From assembly GCA_036924285.1 (NCBI GenBank), contig JAYKYS010000002.1, positions 620,001 to 684,000 on the forward strand: a stretch of DNA of 64,000 nucleotides, read 5' to 3'. Below the pieces are notes generated by a model. It saw only the letters and a program-made list of their open reading frames with translations. It searched no databases and had not been told where the DNA came from. Position numbers and translations under genes: made by a program. Source of the stretch: Asterella californica. Its lineage: Eukaryota; Streptophyta; Marchantiopsida; Marchantiales; Aytoniaceae. Shown here one piece after another: positions 34,132 through 45,999 of the stretch; the stretch's first letter is position 1, and each line of letters begins with the position of its first letter.

Positions 34132-34615
34132 TGTAGTGACGCAAGATTACTCCTTTTGCCCATTTAGTATACAAGATATCGTTCCCACAGAGGATTTGCA
34201 CAAGTAACGCTGCTCTAAGTTCTAAGATCTGTTCAAACACACAAACACACGGGTTTTGCCTAGGAATCTCGTCTTCTCACAAAACCACACATCTTCCAGA
34301 TACTCCAAAAGGTGCTCTGGAACTAAACAAACAACTACTAACTAAAATATCACACAACTATTCACAGAGAATCTCGGGAAGACGATCTTCCTGCTTCCAG
34401 GTTGCTTCTTCCGGTCTTCTCGATACCGTCTTCCCGAAGCGATTCTCGTCTTCTGGGGATTCAGCTCGTCTTCTCACACCTCCAGAAGACTGTCTTGCTT
34501 CGCAGAAGTCGACTAGCACGACTGTTACACTTTGCTCTCATACTCCCATCACAACGGGTTAGATCAATCACAGGGTGTATGCCCCCTGTAGTCTTCCCAA
34601 GCTTCTGCCTACGGA
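34132..34615 (-). repeat. 5' LTR of element D, truncated after about 484 bp
   Basis: It begins TGTAGTGACGCAAG beside the primer site and matches the start of the 3' LTR. It is closer to that LTR than to the solo LTR, with shared GCCTAGGAAT and TTCTAAGATCTGTTC. Homology stops at about 34615 (TGCCTACGGA), where an inverted element B LTR begins. The remaining 5.46 kb of this LTR is missing. Confidence 0.85.
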
Positions 34616-36190
34616 CACTAAACTCTCGAAATGATCCAAGCCCTTATCGCTGTTTTTATAACATGATACTATTTTGGCAGAACTTTTCTGTTCGATTCCT
34701 CACAAACCACTCGACCAAAACAGCTCAAACTTCTCACGAAGCTAATGTGTCACCATCACTATCACTCTGTAAAATTTCACCAGCAGATCTTCAACCCAAC
34801 TCTCGGAATGATCCAAGCCCTTTTCGTCAATGACACAAGACGATATGCAGACCCTTGTGCACAAAAACAACGTTTCCCTTCAACCCAGTAATCCAAATGG
34901 TCTGAAATTTCACAGGTAGGTAGCTGACTGTACCTTCTCAGACCCTGGAAGGTTTCATAGCGAAATTCGACCTCAAACTCCCCATATCTCTCTCAATGTC
35001 TTCTGTTTACAGTCGTCTACTATCATTACCTCCGATTTGAAACACCCAACTTCAGCTGGCCATAACTTTTTCACTCCGGCGTGGAATCGATTGATCTCGG
35101 AGTCCATCAGCAAGCCCATCTCAAGAGCTTTCCAGCAACAGTCAATTCATCTCTAACAACCTCACAGAACTCCCAGGAAGTGAGAAAGACCTCACGGAAA
35201 CGAAATTGGTCACGAATTTGACCCCCTCAGCTTCAATTGATCGAAACTTTCTCATCTGCGCTTCAAATCCAGCAACCATTGAGTCCACGGGCATCCTCGT
35301 CTCCCAAGCTTTCCAACCATATCTCACACTCCGCGAATGGACCACGGGAGGTGCCTCTAACCCTCTAAAACGTGAAAAGAACTTGGTAGAAGGTGATTGG
35401 TCAAACTTTCGACCAATGAGAAACAAGTTGACAAAAAAGGGTTTTGTCTTCACTCACATGACAAACACACAAAGAACGAATTTTTATCCAAGAGTACCAT
35501 TTAGGCCTCAAAGTTTATATTGAACAACTACAAACACGTGCCGTTGACGATGCCGTCGGCCACGAAGCACGTAAACACGAACTACAAACTGCGCTCAATA
35601 GAGAGTCAGAATCCCGACTCTAAAACGGTTGACAATAAATGGAACTACAAAAAGAACAAATGAAGCTATTATCTGGTTGTAATAATCCTCACCGAAGTTC
35701 CTCACGACAAACTCACGATGCGCCCTCTTTGGTCGACTGTAACATCGTATTTCGACCCAAGTGTTGAACGGAACTCTCGCTGGAAAGTTCAGATCCAATG
35801 GAGGATCCATACCACATCAGAGCAAGATGTAGACAGTAAGATCCAAACAGCGTCGTAAGTGACAATGGGAAGAACGATAGGATCCGGAGTAGCCATCACC
35901 GCAGCCATAAACGACTCTCCCCAATGAGCTACCATAAATACTCGAAAGTGATCTCGTGGCAAACAATGGATCTTAATGACGAATGGATGCGCAAGTGGAA
36001 GATCAGGAGCACGAAAGGGCTCTCCGTTCATGCCTACCACTCGTACAGTCGCTTACTTCATCCGATGATACTGATCACACTCACACTAGACTTGGATACT
36101 CTACACTCTATATCTCAAGCTCCGCGCACCTCTCTTCTTATACATCAACCTCGCATGTAACGACAAGAGTACTACTCTTATCTCCACTCA
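34616..36190 (-). repeat. Inverted partial LTR of the element B family
   Basis: It is homologous, in reverse orientation, to about 8867-10440. Shared landmarks are the tRNA-proximal CTCGGAATGA, the translated LDLNFPARVPFNTW segment (35595-35810) and the terminal TGAGTGGAGATAAGAG, whose complement ends at 36190. Divergence is clear (perhaps 20-25% by eye), so it is not a recent copy. The inner part of the LTR is absent; the junction with the D LTR at 34615/34616 is abrupt. Confidence 0.8.
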
Positions 36191-39100
36191 GGCTATCATG
36201 CTCTTTGAAAAAGAGTGGAAATCCATTCAATTCTCTCCATTATTCGACGGTTCTCCTTGTTGATAGAGTGAGTTTAGTGCTAAAGACCATACGAGAGATA
36301 ACAAAATCAAAGAATAATCACCTCACATGAGTGAGAGATACTTACACAACCAGCATGAAGGTGGCCAGTGAATAGTTACGTAAGATATCAAAGCAAGAAC
36401 ACCTGAACTCCAGGAAAGTCAAGGAACTACATGAGTCACGTTATAAACAGCCAATTCACATCAGTTGACATGAAAGATAGATTGTAAAACAAATAAACAG
36501 CAGATATTTTACTCTTAACACTTTTGAGTCTCCATGTTTGTCCAAAGTGAAACAACTTTAGTGACGAATACGAATTCATGACATCATAGAAAAATGTGTT
36601 GCATAACATATCACTCTTGTTAATATTTCCCTGATAACATTATTCAAGCAGCACGTATTTTGAACACTTAGCAAATTTTATACCACAAAATCACATCAAT
36701 TTAACAGCTTTTTATAAAATATATATCCAATAACCTCATTGCAACTACGAAATTCATTGTACAAGTGCAACCTAATTAACGTAACTCACTTTGAGAACAC
36801 ATACTATATATTCTATGAAAGAAAGAAGACAACTCGACACACTCTTTTGCTTATTCAAGTACTCTACAATTACTTAGTGCAACATAAAATTACTCTTTAG
36901 ATCTAATTATCAAATTAAATAGACTTGAGTTCTTAAATAAATTATATATAAGTCATAAAATATAATTATTTGAAAAATATTAGACCACCTAAATTCGAAA
37001 TCTACAACCTCGATATACATATATCAGAACAACTTAAATACATATGTACACGTGTCAATTTCTGAAGCGATACCAAAGTATGAGCTAGTAATAACACACT
37101 GTATCAAGAACAAATGTAGAGTGTAACAGAACATGTCAAAGTGGAAAAATTTTAAAATTGAAATCGACAGACGAGTAAAGAGAAAGAAATAGAACAGAGT
37201 CTACATCATAGAGCAATCTAACTACATAATGTATGTCAGTTTTTAACTTGAAAACTTGTAATTTTGTGATATCGATTCTTGAAACTTTGTCTTTCAAGCC
37301 TTTATAGCTTCTCTTTATTTTTGACAATTATAATAATGTTTTATGCTGCGTGTAAAATTTTTCTTAAGTTAGATACAACCAATACAATGTACGATGGACT
37401 TTAAATAAGTGAACAAACTTGCTGGAGATCCAAGTTTGAGTACTAACTTTTGATACACTATATCACATGTTTGATGAGAAGAAGAATGTAGCATCTTTGA
37501 TAGTATTACATTTATACTTCTACGTAGAGTCCATTGAGTCCATTGATTGACCAAGGATTTCATTGTTGTTGAATGCACTATAACAAAGAATAGATGTCCA
37601 TGTGAGAATCAGGAAATAGATCCGATCATAAAAATTACATGATGAATAAATAAAATAATGATATGTTTATCTGAAAACACATGATAAGTGGTTCATATGC
37701 TTGATGAATTTGATATTATTTGTAAACGACAAAAATATATTAGACAAAAAATATCACTAATGACGATACACCGAAAAAAAAATGATTTTTCTCTAGACAA
37801 GTTTATCAAAATACAAGAATCTTCCTATTTAGGCAAAAAAATTAGAGATTCGAATACTCTCCAAGCTTTCCTTGCAAATATTACATTTTGTGGAATGTAC
37901 ACCCTATTGCAGTGTCTCAAAAGTAAACTTTATAATTATATAAAAGCATAAACATATTACATGTGTTAATATTCAAACTGGACAGTAGCACATAATGTAC
38001 GTCCAACTTAACAATTCTTTAGTGTAAGTCGACGATGGAATAAAGACAACAAGCACATGTCAAACAAGTGAAGGGAACAACACAAGCTAGCGTATATATC
38101 AAACAAGAGACAAAAGTAATGTCTTATGTACTAAAAAGAAGATCTTACATGATCACACAACTTGTCTAGTACAAGACTATTTGTGTAATGTTGCAACAAA
38201 GATATATCAGTTGAGGATTATGTGTTACTCCACAAAAAATATTATGGTCTACCCTGTCGTGTTAACTGATAGATGTTTGTCTTTCATGTATACATTAAGA
38301 AATTGAGGCAACATCCAAATCCAAGAGTTACAAGATAAGTTTGCAAAAATGAGTGATTACATTATTTGTTGAATAAAGACTTATCAAATCACATGCTCAA
38401 TGGAGATCCAAGCGACAAACATTCGCCTCTAGATAATGTACCACATATCTTCAATAGTATGTCATCTCGTGAGGATGGATATACTTGAAACTTTTTATGT
38501 AGAAAATGATGTCATTGGTTTTAACATATCTTCATTAAAGACAGATTCATCAACATTTGGTCGTCCATATCATTCAGAAAGTACACACCTTTTTAATCAA
38601 TTTATTTTCACACTTCCACACAAATGATCATTATCCTTAACACGAAAGAGTGTGAGGTTGATATTTTTACTTTTGATAAGTTGAAGCTATTAGTTATGTC
38701 ATATTTGTGAAGTATTTATCAAGAATATTTTTCTATTTGTTTGTGTTTCAGATGAAGAATTATTCTTCATAAGAGATGATGATCTTTTGTAACATAATTC
38801 TTTTGTCAAAAACTTTGGTGATCATTTTTTTTCAGATCATTTTAGTATGGGTAGTTGGAGAGACATTCTTTTTCTCTATAATAATAGAGATCATGTTTCA
38901 TGGACAAGATATTAATTTTTGTGAAACTTTTTTCATACATACAATCAATTAATACATACAGGGGTGACTATTTGAGATATCTTTTCTCTAAAGATCATCA
39001 CTTTGATTGATGATCGATTAAATATCAATGTACTATCAAAAATTTTACAAAAAAAGATTGGAACTTTTTGTAATGATCTTATTAAGAGTTTTTGGCAAAA

Positions 39101-42100
39101 CAATTAATAAGTTATCTCGATACATATCGTCTTTATAAAAAGAATGTATTATTCAAATTTTGAACGTAGTGACGTCACCTGCGTATGAAACAAGAGAGAG
39201 AGCAAATATTTTTATCATCTATCTCTATATCATCATTTTTCTTCTAAATCTTATCGAGAAGAATCTAGATCATGTACGACAAAAAGGAAAATACTACAGC
39301 GAGTCGTGTACGAAAAAAGTGAGTTAACCAATGAAAAAACATGTTCTCTGATACATGATAACAACACACAACAGCAAGTACTATATTCTAAGGGAAGAGA
39401 TGTGAGACTTTTAAAAGCATGTTTGCAACTATACTACAACTGGAGAGAATGTCAAGGACTTGATTTTACTTTTTAATATAAATATGAGAAAAAGTATAAC
39501 ACATGAGAGAGTGTCATAGAAGAATTTGATTAGCTTAAAAAATATTTTATTACTATATTATGTTACTATATTATATTATATATACTACTTATCCATATAA
39601 GTGAAGTGTTTCTTTTATATTACAGAAATTTTGTTCATCGCATGAACGTTATTTCAAACAATTGAAAGTTTAAAATAGTCAAGCGATCATATTAATGACA
39701 AAGTGTTTTGACATTTACTTGCATATGTTTTATTAGTCGAGTCTATCAACATACAAGTCTCATAGATCGAGCATAATACTCGGTGGTCATCATAAGTATG
39801 CAGTTTTCTTGTTTTAAAATAAACCCATACGCAAGGAAAAATCATTTAAGTATTTTTCTTCTCTCCCTCACGGACGTACAATAACTAAGTGACGAAAGAG
39901 ACCTTATTGACAGTAACAGTCAAAAAGATCACGTATATAATTGAGCCTTTTATTTTCTCATTCGCACTAAATATATTTTTTCTTCAGAACAGTTGGGCAG
40001 TTGAGAAAGTGCAATCCTTTCCCAAGCTTTCTCCTATTGTACTTAAAGATTATTGCCTTGGCTCTCTTTTATTATCTATTCTACTAGTCTGACTCATGGT
40101 CTCTTGTCTCTCTCTTGTGAGCTATTGATTAACATTAAGAAGTAACATTTTCCTACATGATACAGAACGTGTTGATTTTCTTGATTTGAGATAACATAAG
40201 TTCATGTAGTCTCTTAAGTCAAAATTGGATATGATCAAAGGATGCTTTGATTGGAACACGAAAAATGTTGCTTGCACACGCATTGACGCAACGCTAATAA
40301 GGACTATTTCAATCTCAATGATTATGCATGATTGGATAGAAGATTCTTCGTCTACTACAAGCATAAATTTATACTTCAATTGGACTCAAAATATGTTATC
40401 CGTTGGTTGATGGACTGATCCTTCGACCAACAATATGAGATTAAATTGGATGTTTGATTAAGGAGAGTATGTGCAACACTCTGCGATTCAGAACCAACGA
40501 CCATCCAAACCTCTTTCTTTTTTTTTCCAAGTACGCATAGAAGTTATCCCGCTATGATATCCTCATGTTCTTTCGGCAATTTCTCTCTCACTCAACTAGA
40601 GATAGAATCGGGATAATGAACACGGGCAATCTGTTCTTGTCATCACCGCAAGCACTCTTGGATCTACTGGTCATCACTCCAGCCTCATAACAAGAAAAAT
40701 ATCAACATTTCTAATGGAAAAGAAAACTAAGCGTAACGCCCGCACACAAATCTAATCCAAACTTACCAGACGTACAAACAAGCATGCGAGTATGAAGAAA
40801 ATACAAACACATGCAATATTAACGATAACTCCATACTCATGATTAAGTACATTGAAGCACTCGCAAAACCTACAAGTCGACTTGTTCTCCAAAAGAACCT
40901 TGAATCTTCAAGTATCTGGCAGTTTAATAACGTTCTACCCACGGTGTAACATAGTCTCTGCACTCCGGCTCTGCAGGTACAGTCTATTTGCTACCATCAG
41001 TGCTCTCTATCTGCACGCTCTCTGTACACAGGAAAGTGAAAAACTGAAAAGTCTGTCTTTTTAGGGTTCGCGAACCTAGTTAAGTACTTGGAGTCTCACT
41101 TCAGTCTTCGCTCCCGAGACCTCAGCCAGCGCCTCATGTTGTTTGTGTAATCACTGCCCAGTTTAGAAAACGGCGTTACAGACTGATCAAGAGTTCCGTA
41201 TAGACACTTGGTGTTATACCGTACTGCTACTTAGGTTTGCTAGTAAATTAAATAATTATTTCACTGAGCGAAAACTGAAGAAAATATTTCTATATTTCCT
41301 TGCGTGAATTTAAATAACAGTAGTCTCATCTGTAGTGTCACAATATGACACTAATCCAAAATATATTTTTGAAAAACTTTTAGTTTTTGAATATTACTTC
41401 ACACATGCTAGACACTGATGACTTCACATTAACAAGAAGAAGATTTAAATCTAATAAAAATCGAGAAAAGTTTATTTTATTTTTTGATGGAGTGAGCTTG
41501 ATCTGATTCAAGAATCCAGTTAAGGCATAACTGAAAATCCTTATCAGTTTGTGAGCCGAAATGTTTTCCCTCTAGTTTTTTGGTACAATGTTTGTAAGAA
41601 AACGTTGAACGTATTTCATTGTAGAAAAAAAGTTAGTTAAAATTTTACTACTCGTACTTCATTGTACATATAACATTCACCTCTGATATCTAAAAGGTAA
41701 AATTATTTTTGGAAATGATTGAATGGGTCCCATTGCGTGAAAAAAGTTATTATCATGATGTGTGAATATGTTAAAAATTTAATATAAAATGAGCGAAATG
41801 TTGATCTAAGTCAATCCGTGTTTTCGCTGCTGCGCGAACTTAAATAGCAGTACGGTACTCGAGAAACAGTTCAATGTCCAATAATGTCAAGCTTCACGAT
41901 TGCCGCGTGGATATATGAGACACGGAGTACGGACTGTAACCTAAGGTATATATCTGATGCTTGTATCTACCGAAAAGGAATAAAGTATATACTAGCAGTA
42001 CATAACAAAAGGTTGACTTTCAAGGATCACTCGATTCACAAGTGCTGAACAAGTTTCCATGCCATGCATTGTGCAGAGAAAAGTGCGAAGTTAAAACTCT

Positions 42101-42627
42101 TCTTTCTCTTTTTGGCGTGAATGACAAGGAGTTTATAATTAGTACGAGTCCTCAACAGAAAAGTGCGAACTCAGATTGCCATTGGCAAGTGTCCCGCTTT
42201 TCTACCAAATCAGATGCCTCCATAGTCATGCCGTTCGAGAAAGGGACCCTGGAACTCAAAGCTTCGGTTTTAGCAGAACCGACTTGACGTCCCTAGCTAA
42301 TTAACTCGTACGTTGCAGGTTTATGTGTAATACCATATTGACTGTAACAGTCGGTAGTGCCCGTGAGAACTCTACCAAGCCTACTTCTAATTCGCTCCAG
42401 TTGGACATGCGATGACGTAACGGGGATGAAGGAACTTCAGGAGGTCATCGTTTCGTTCGAATTCACCACTATCTTACTTTAAATCTTTCCGGCCGATACA
42501 TCGGATGTGCATCCGGGAAGTGTACGTATATAAGTAGTGCTGAGAATTAAGAAGATGCCAAATCTTATACATATGAAGTAATGATATTGTGCCCTAGCCT
42601 GACGCTGCTGTCTAGAGCGCAACAATC
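36191..42627. other. AT-rich intergenic region, no supported gene
   Basis: I see no ORF with domain features, no splice-site-bounded exon I can defend and no RNA gene. Short ORFs at 37688-37951, 38436-38627, 39889-40092, 40225-40410 and 42042-42287 have no recognisable motifs and the composition of their surroundings. At 40455-40470 a purine run followed by TGTGCAACAC resembles a Copia polypurine tract and LTR start, but no partner LTR was found. Confidence 0.5.
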
Positions 42628-42633
42628 TTTATT
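42628..42633 (-). promoter_or_regulatory. Candidate polyadenylation signal of the thaumatin-like gene
   Basis: AATAAA on the minus strand, about 185 nt downstream of the stop codon. An (AT)n tract and an AT-rich 3' flank lie between. Reasonable for a plant 3' UTR, but plant signals are loose. Confidence 0.45.
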
Positions 42634-42816
42634 CGAGTACTACATCGGATCGTTGCTATCAAGTTGATAACAACAACTGGAGATATATATATATATATAC
42701 ATATGTACTGCAGATGCCACGTATATTTTACGTAGAACGTGGCACTTTGAGGACTTTATGCACAACTGTAGTCCTTGTACTGATCGATCCCTGGAAGGAA
42801 ATGCTGGCGGATCTAA

Positions 42817-43997
42817 CTAAGGGCAAAATACGACATCATAATCTGTACCAGTTCCGCACGTAAAAGTAGAAGTCTGATCGTCAAAGTTGTAGCTGTAAGC
42901 ATCCGGACATGCGGTTTTGAACTGCCTAGTACCATCTGTAGGCCCTAAACCAGCAGTTCCATCGGTGTTGATGCAGGACTCAGCACCTGTGGGTTGAGTT
43001 CTCAACTGATTGTTGGGCCGGCAGAATGAGCTGCAATCAAACAGGAGTACGTAGTGATTAGTACACTGCCGATATAATTACAGGTCAAATGAAAGTGAAA
43101 TCAAACACAACTCCGGATGCATGGCCAAGTTAATCTGGACATCTGTAAGTACTTGTACTTCGGATTCTACTTGCATGAATCGATTTTGCTCTTCATGACT
43201 TACCTGATGTCACCGATCGTACAACTTATAGATCTGCATCCTCCATTAGCCGGACGGATTGCCAAGCCAATCGTGTATGCGTTCTGCGAAGGGGTTCAGA
43301 GTGCTGCTCAGTACATGAACGTTAACGACTGCAAGCTTCGATTCAAAAGGGCCCGAACTCCCAAAATATAACTACATTTTACGTCATGATCGATCCTCAG
43401 AACAACATGCAACGAATAAGGCAATATACTCACAACGTTACTTAAGTCGTAAAAGTCCTGTCCGCCAGACCCGGGGATTGTAAACTCGGCCAAGTTGGCC
43501 AAGTTTCTGTCAGTGGCTGCGTTTGGAGCCCCAGAAACTGCACATTGTCCGGTAACTGAGGCATAGACAACTGCAGCAGGCCAGCTGCAGGCGGCGCCCA
43601 AATCAATCCTAGCAGACCCTCCGGCCGCCAGGTTGTATTGAGCTATGTTTTGCTGTTGAGTCTGGGAGCAAGCCGTCACTTGGTAGGGACAGTTGTTCCT
43701 GACATTGACAACACAACCTGCGGAAAAACAAAAGAACTCGCCTCATCAGTGTGAAATGAGTACTGTTTACCTGGCAATTCGAATGTCTAACATGTTTGAC
43801 TAGATTTTTCTATGATGTGATCGATATCCAAGCTAAGCTGATATCTAATTAGTCAGATAACGAAATAGAGAAGAACCTGAAAATTACCATCATAACAACA
43901 ACCATAAGAAAGGGACTATGCTATTCTCACCAAGGACGACTTCTCCGTAGATCGCTGACAGAAGGACGAGTCCCAGAACTAAACGTGAAGTTGCCAT
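42817..43997 (-). CDS. Thaumatin-like protein, four exons (214 residues)
   Basis: Exons on the minus strand are 43931-43997, 43434-43717, 43204-43283 and 42817-43030. The introns have GT donors (GTGAGA, GTGAGT, GTAAGT) and AG acceptors (CCGCAG, TCGCAG, TTGCAG), and phases join cleanly to 645 nt. Residues 1-22 form a signal peptide ([18 protein letters not shown]), so the product is likely secreted. The mature part starts [13 protein letters not shown], has [33 protein letters not shown], then [12 protein letters not shown], and ends with the family hallmarks [18 protein letters not shown] and YDVVFCP. I count 12 cysteines, nearer the 10 of small thaumatin-like proteins than the 16 of the large class, and the length also fits the small class. 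Known family roles are pathogenesis-related (PR-5) defence, glucan binding and stress responses; the specific role here is unknown. It is the only clear host gene in the window. Confidence 0.9.
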
Positions 43998-44157
43998 GGT
44001 TTGAGACGACGCGATAAGTAGTCCGATCGTTAGGATCGTGAGTAGAAACAGTAATATGTAGATTCTGAAACAGAATTCGGAGTAGCAAGAGGAGTTTCTG
44101 CTTGTGTGAGAACTCAGCTGCAGTGGCTGTTTGCTGTTATACATCTCGAACACACCA

Positions 44158-44164
44158 ATTTATA
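44158..44164 (-). promoter_or_regulatory. TATA box of the thaumatin-like gene
   Basis: TATAAAT on the minus strand, about 160 nt upstream of the start codon, within ACTATAAATTGG. With initiation some 30 nt downstream, the 5' leader would be about 130 nt. It is the only good TATA match near the gene. Confidence 0.55.
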
Positions 44165-44570
44165 GTCCCAGCAACCCCATCGGATTCAGATACCACCTGC
44201 ATGCAAGCACACGGTATCTTGAAATTCTAATGGAGTCTTCGAAGACGAGCAGGATCAGCGTGTCGACTGGCTACAATCGTTGAATTTTGTGCCTCCACCT
44301 CTACTTTACCTATAGCTACAGCAACGGATGATATTGGTTCGACGTGTAAAGAGAAATGTACAAAACCGTGTTCAAGAATTCTCGTCAAGATCCCGGAAGA
44401 TATTGACCTTCCTTGTCTCTGATCATGAGGCTGGCACTCTTGCAGATTGACCGTACTCCCCTACTTTTCACGTCCTTCAGGGGCCTCTCTAAAAGTTATC
44501 GTTGGAAGCTTAAAAGTCCTTGAGAAACTGCATAAATTTGGATTATGAAATTGTCCTAAGAAGGGCTTTT

Positions 44571-44764
44571 ATTTACTATCACGTCCGTTTATCGCATACC
44601 ATGTACACAAGAAGTTAACTGAAAATTCAAACTTAATTAGGAATGTTCTAAAACAGTTATAAGTTAATATTTACTATCACGTCCGTTTATCGCATACCAT
44701 GTACACAAGAAGTTAACTGAAAATTCAAACTTAATTAGGAATGTTCTAAAACAGTTACTTAAAA
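44571..44764. repeat. 98-bp tandem duplication, nearly perfect
   Basis: ATTTACTATCACGTCCG starts at 44571 and again at 44669, and the following roughly 90 bases (through GGAATGTTCTAAAACAGTTA) are identical. It lies about 575 bp upstream of the thaumatin-like start codon. No repeat family recognised. Confidence 0.9.
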
Positions 44765-44852
44765 AAGTTAATACAGTTCACTACCATCATTTCTATCGAA
44801 TGATGACTGAAGAGGAGGGTGACAAAAATGGGATTGACATAATTGCGCATGA

Positions 44853-45103
44853 TGTTAGAATACGTTGACGTATGAGTACCCTTTACCGTAACTAGTTCAA
44901 GTTATTAGATGGTGACCTTCCTAAGGTCACCAAGGCTTAGACCAAGACTATATTATCTAGGCCAAAGGCCATTGAACATTATTGAGTAATTTTGCTTGGT
45001 TCTGCCTACACTCTCTCGGGGAGCTTTCTCTCACACTCACACAGTCTATGCCGAGACTTAGAGTTTTATCTTAGCCTATTCTACCAGTAGTTCATTTCCA
45101 ACA
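44853..45103 (+). repeat. Ty1/Copia-type LTR (251 bp)
   Basis: It begins TGTTAGAATACG and ends TTTCCAACA, the classical TGTT...AACA ends of plant Copia LTRs. It is followed at once by TGATATCAGAGCTTTG (45104-45119), a primer-binding site one base from the initiator tRNA-Met site. No gag-pol follows and no second LTR was found, so it is the 5' stub of a truncated element. Confidence 0.75.
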
Positions 45104-45119
45104 TGATATCAGAGCTTTG
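45104..45119 (+). other. Primer-binding site of the Copia stub (tRNA-Met)
   Basis: TGATATCAGAGC differs from the standard TGGTATCAGAGC by one G-to-A change. It directly abuts the LTR, as is usual in Copia elements. Confidence 0.7.
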
Positions 45120-45413
45120 CTTTATTGATGCACTAGCACAATAGCATAGGCACTAAGTAGGCTTAAACAAAATCTCTAAATTAAACAATTCTCTGTTACG
45201 TGACGTATACACATGACATTGTTACGAAAAGGAACAAAATCCATAAGTACAGTATCCAGAAATGCTCCTATGATGTAATAAAAGATTGAGTCCATGAATC
45301 ATTAAATTATTGTAATTACTTGTTTAACCGAAACCGGCCGGGTTAAGAGGAGGTTATCGTTGAATGACTTCGTTAACAAAAAGACGGGGAGAAGTTGTAA
45401 ACAACTGCTCATA

Positions 45414-45563
45414 TGGATGATCGCTGGGAAAACATTCCAACACGCTATTCCTTGATTGCGCAGAGCGAGGCCATGCTTTACCGTCTATGCGGTAAGAACA
45501 CGGTGTGCTCGCCCAAACCTCTGTCTACTGTGTGCTGTATCTCGGCTGTCCGGTGGTGATCGT
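45414..45563 (+). other. Short ORF in a GC-richer island, unrecognised
   Basis: ATG at 45414 opens about 49 codons (MDDRWENIPTRYSLIAQSEAMLYRLCGKNTV...) in a patch visibly richer in GC than its surroundings. A possible splice donor (GCG|GTAAGAA) follows the codons for LYRLCG. Related but diverged text (ATTGCGGGCCAGAGAGCG) occurs near 47930, so it is more likely part of a dispersed repeat than a gene. No function can be given. Confidence 0.3.
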
Positions 45564-45657
45564 AGCTTTTCTACCGAACAGTAATCTATCGGGTATTGGA
45601 TAAATAAAAGTAATCATAGCGGCATTGTTAAAACCTTCATTTGTATTTGGGTGGTGG

Positions 45658-45996
45658 TTAAACCCCGAGTATGAGTATAAAATCATGAAATCGATTTTTT
45701 TTTCTCACAATGTTTCTTGAGTCCGAAGAAGAAATTCCCTTTCGCTCCGGTAATCTTCATTTTAACATGTCTCTGAAAATATTCTATAGTTTGGTTCGAG
45801 ATAAATCATAACTTGTAAAAATGATTGAATAGCTTTAAGTTGATTTTTTATTTCACAGATTCTAAGTTGAGATAAAGAAGTAGTAATCAAAACCACTTTT
45901 TACATAACGATAATATTTTCAATTCTCTGGAAACAAACCCGCAAAATAATATCTTCTGGGTCACCCAGAGCACTTGTAGTAATACTCGTGCTTTAG
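45658..45996. repeat. MITE-like dispersed repeat, copy 1
   Basis: About 340 bp, homologous to 48034-48384 through TCTTCTGGGTCACC..GAGCACTTGTAGT and TTTTATTTCACAGATTC..AAGTTGAGAT. Its left end TTAAACCCCGAGTATGA is the reverse complement of the right end of copy 2 (TCATACTCGGGGTTTAA). This suggests about 17-bp terminal inverted repeats, now degenerate at the opposite end of each copy. No coding capacity. Confidence 0.55.
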
Positions 45997-45999
45997 GGA

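Larger units (their letters stand above)
13574..34615 (-). mobile_element. Element D: giant Tat-like Ty3/Gypsy retrotransposon with 5.95-kb LTRs, nested insertions, truncated 5' LTR
   Basis: Read on the minus strand: a 5' LTR fragment (34132-34615), tRNA-Asp-type primer site (34096-34113), gag, protease, RT-RNase H, integrase, then the 3' LTR (13574-19519). Two later insertions split it: a solo LTR of the same family in integrase (19833-25782) and an unrelated LTR-like insert in gag (about 30969-32935). Removing these, the internal region is about 6.7 kb, so an intact element would be near 18-19 kb. The RT motif FLDDFCVFG and Asp priming point to the Tat/Athila branch. By eye the two LTRs differ at roughly 4% over 480 bases, almost all transitions. 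Confidence 0.85.

Noticed and set aside
40455..40480. Copia-like polypurine tract and LTR start (AAGGAGAGTA then TGTGCAACAC)
   Set aside because: No matching LTR or convincing RNase H upstream; a similar phrase at 51970 also lacks support. Too short to call.
43117..43371. Plus-strand ORF of 84 codons
   Set aside because: It is antisense to exon 3 and introns of the thaumatin-like gene.
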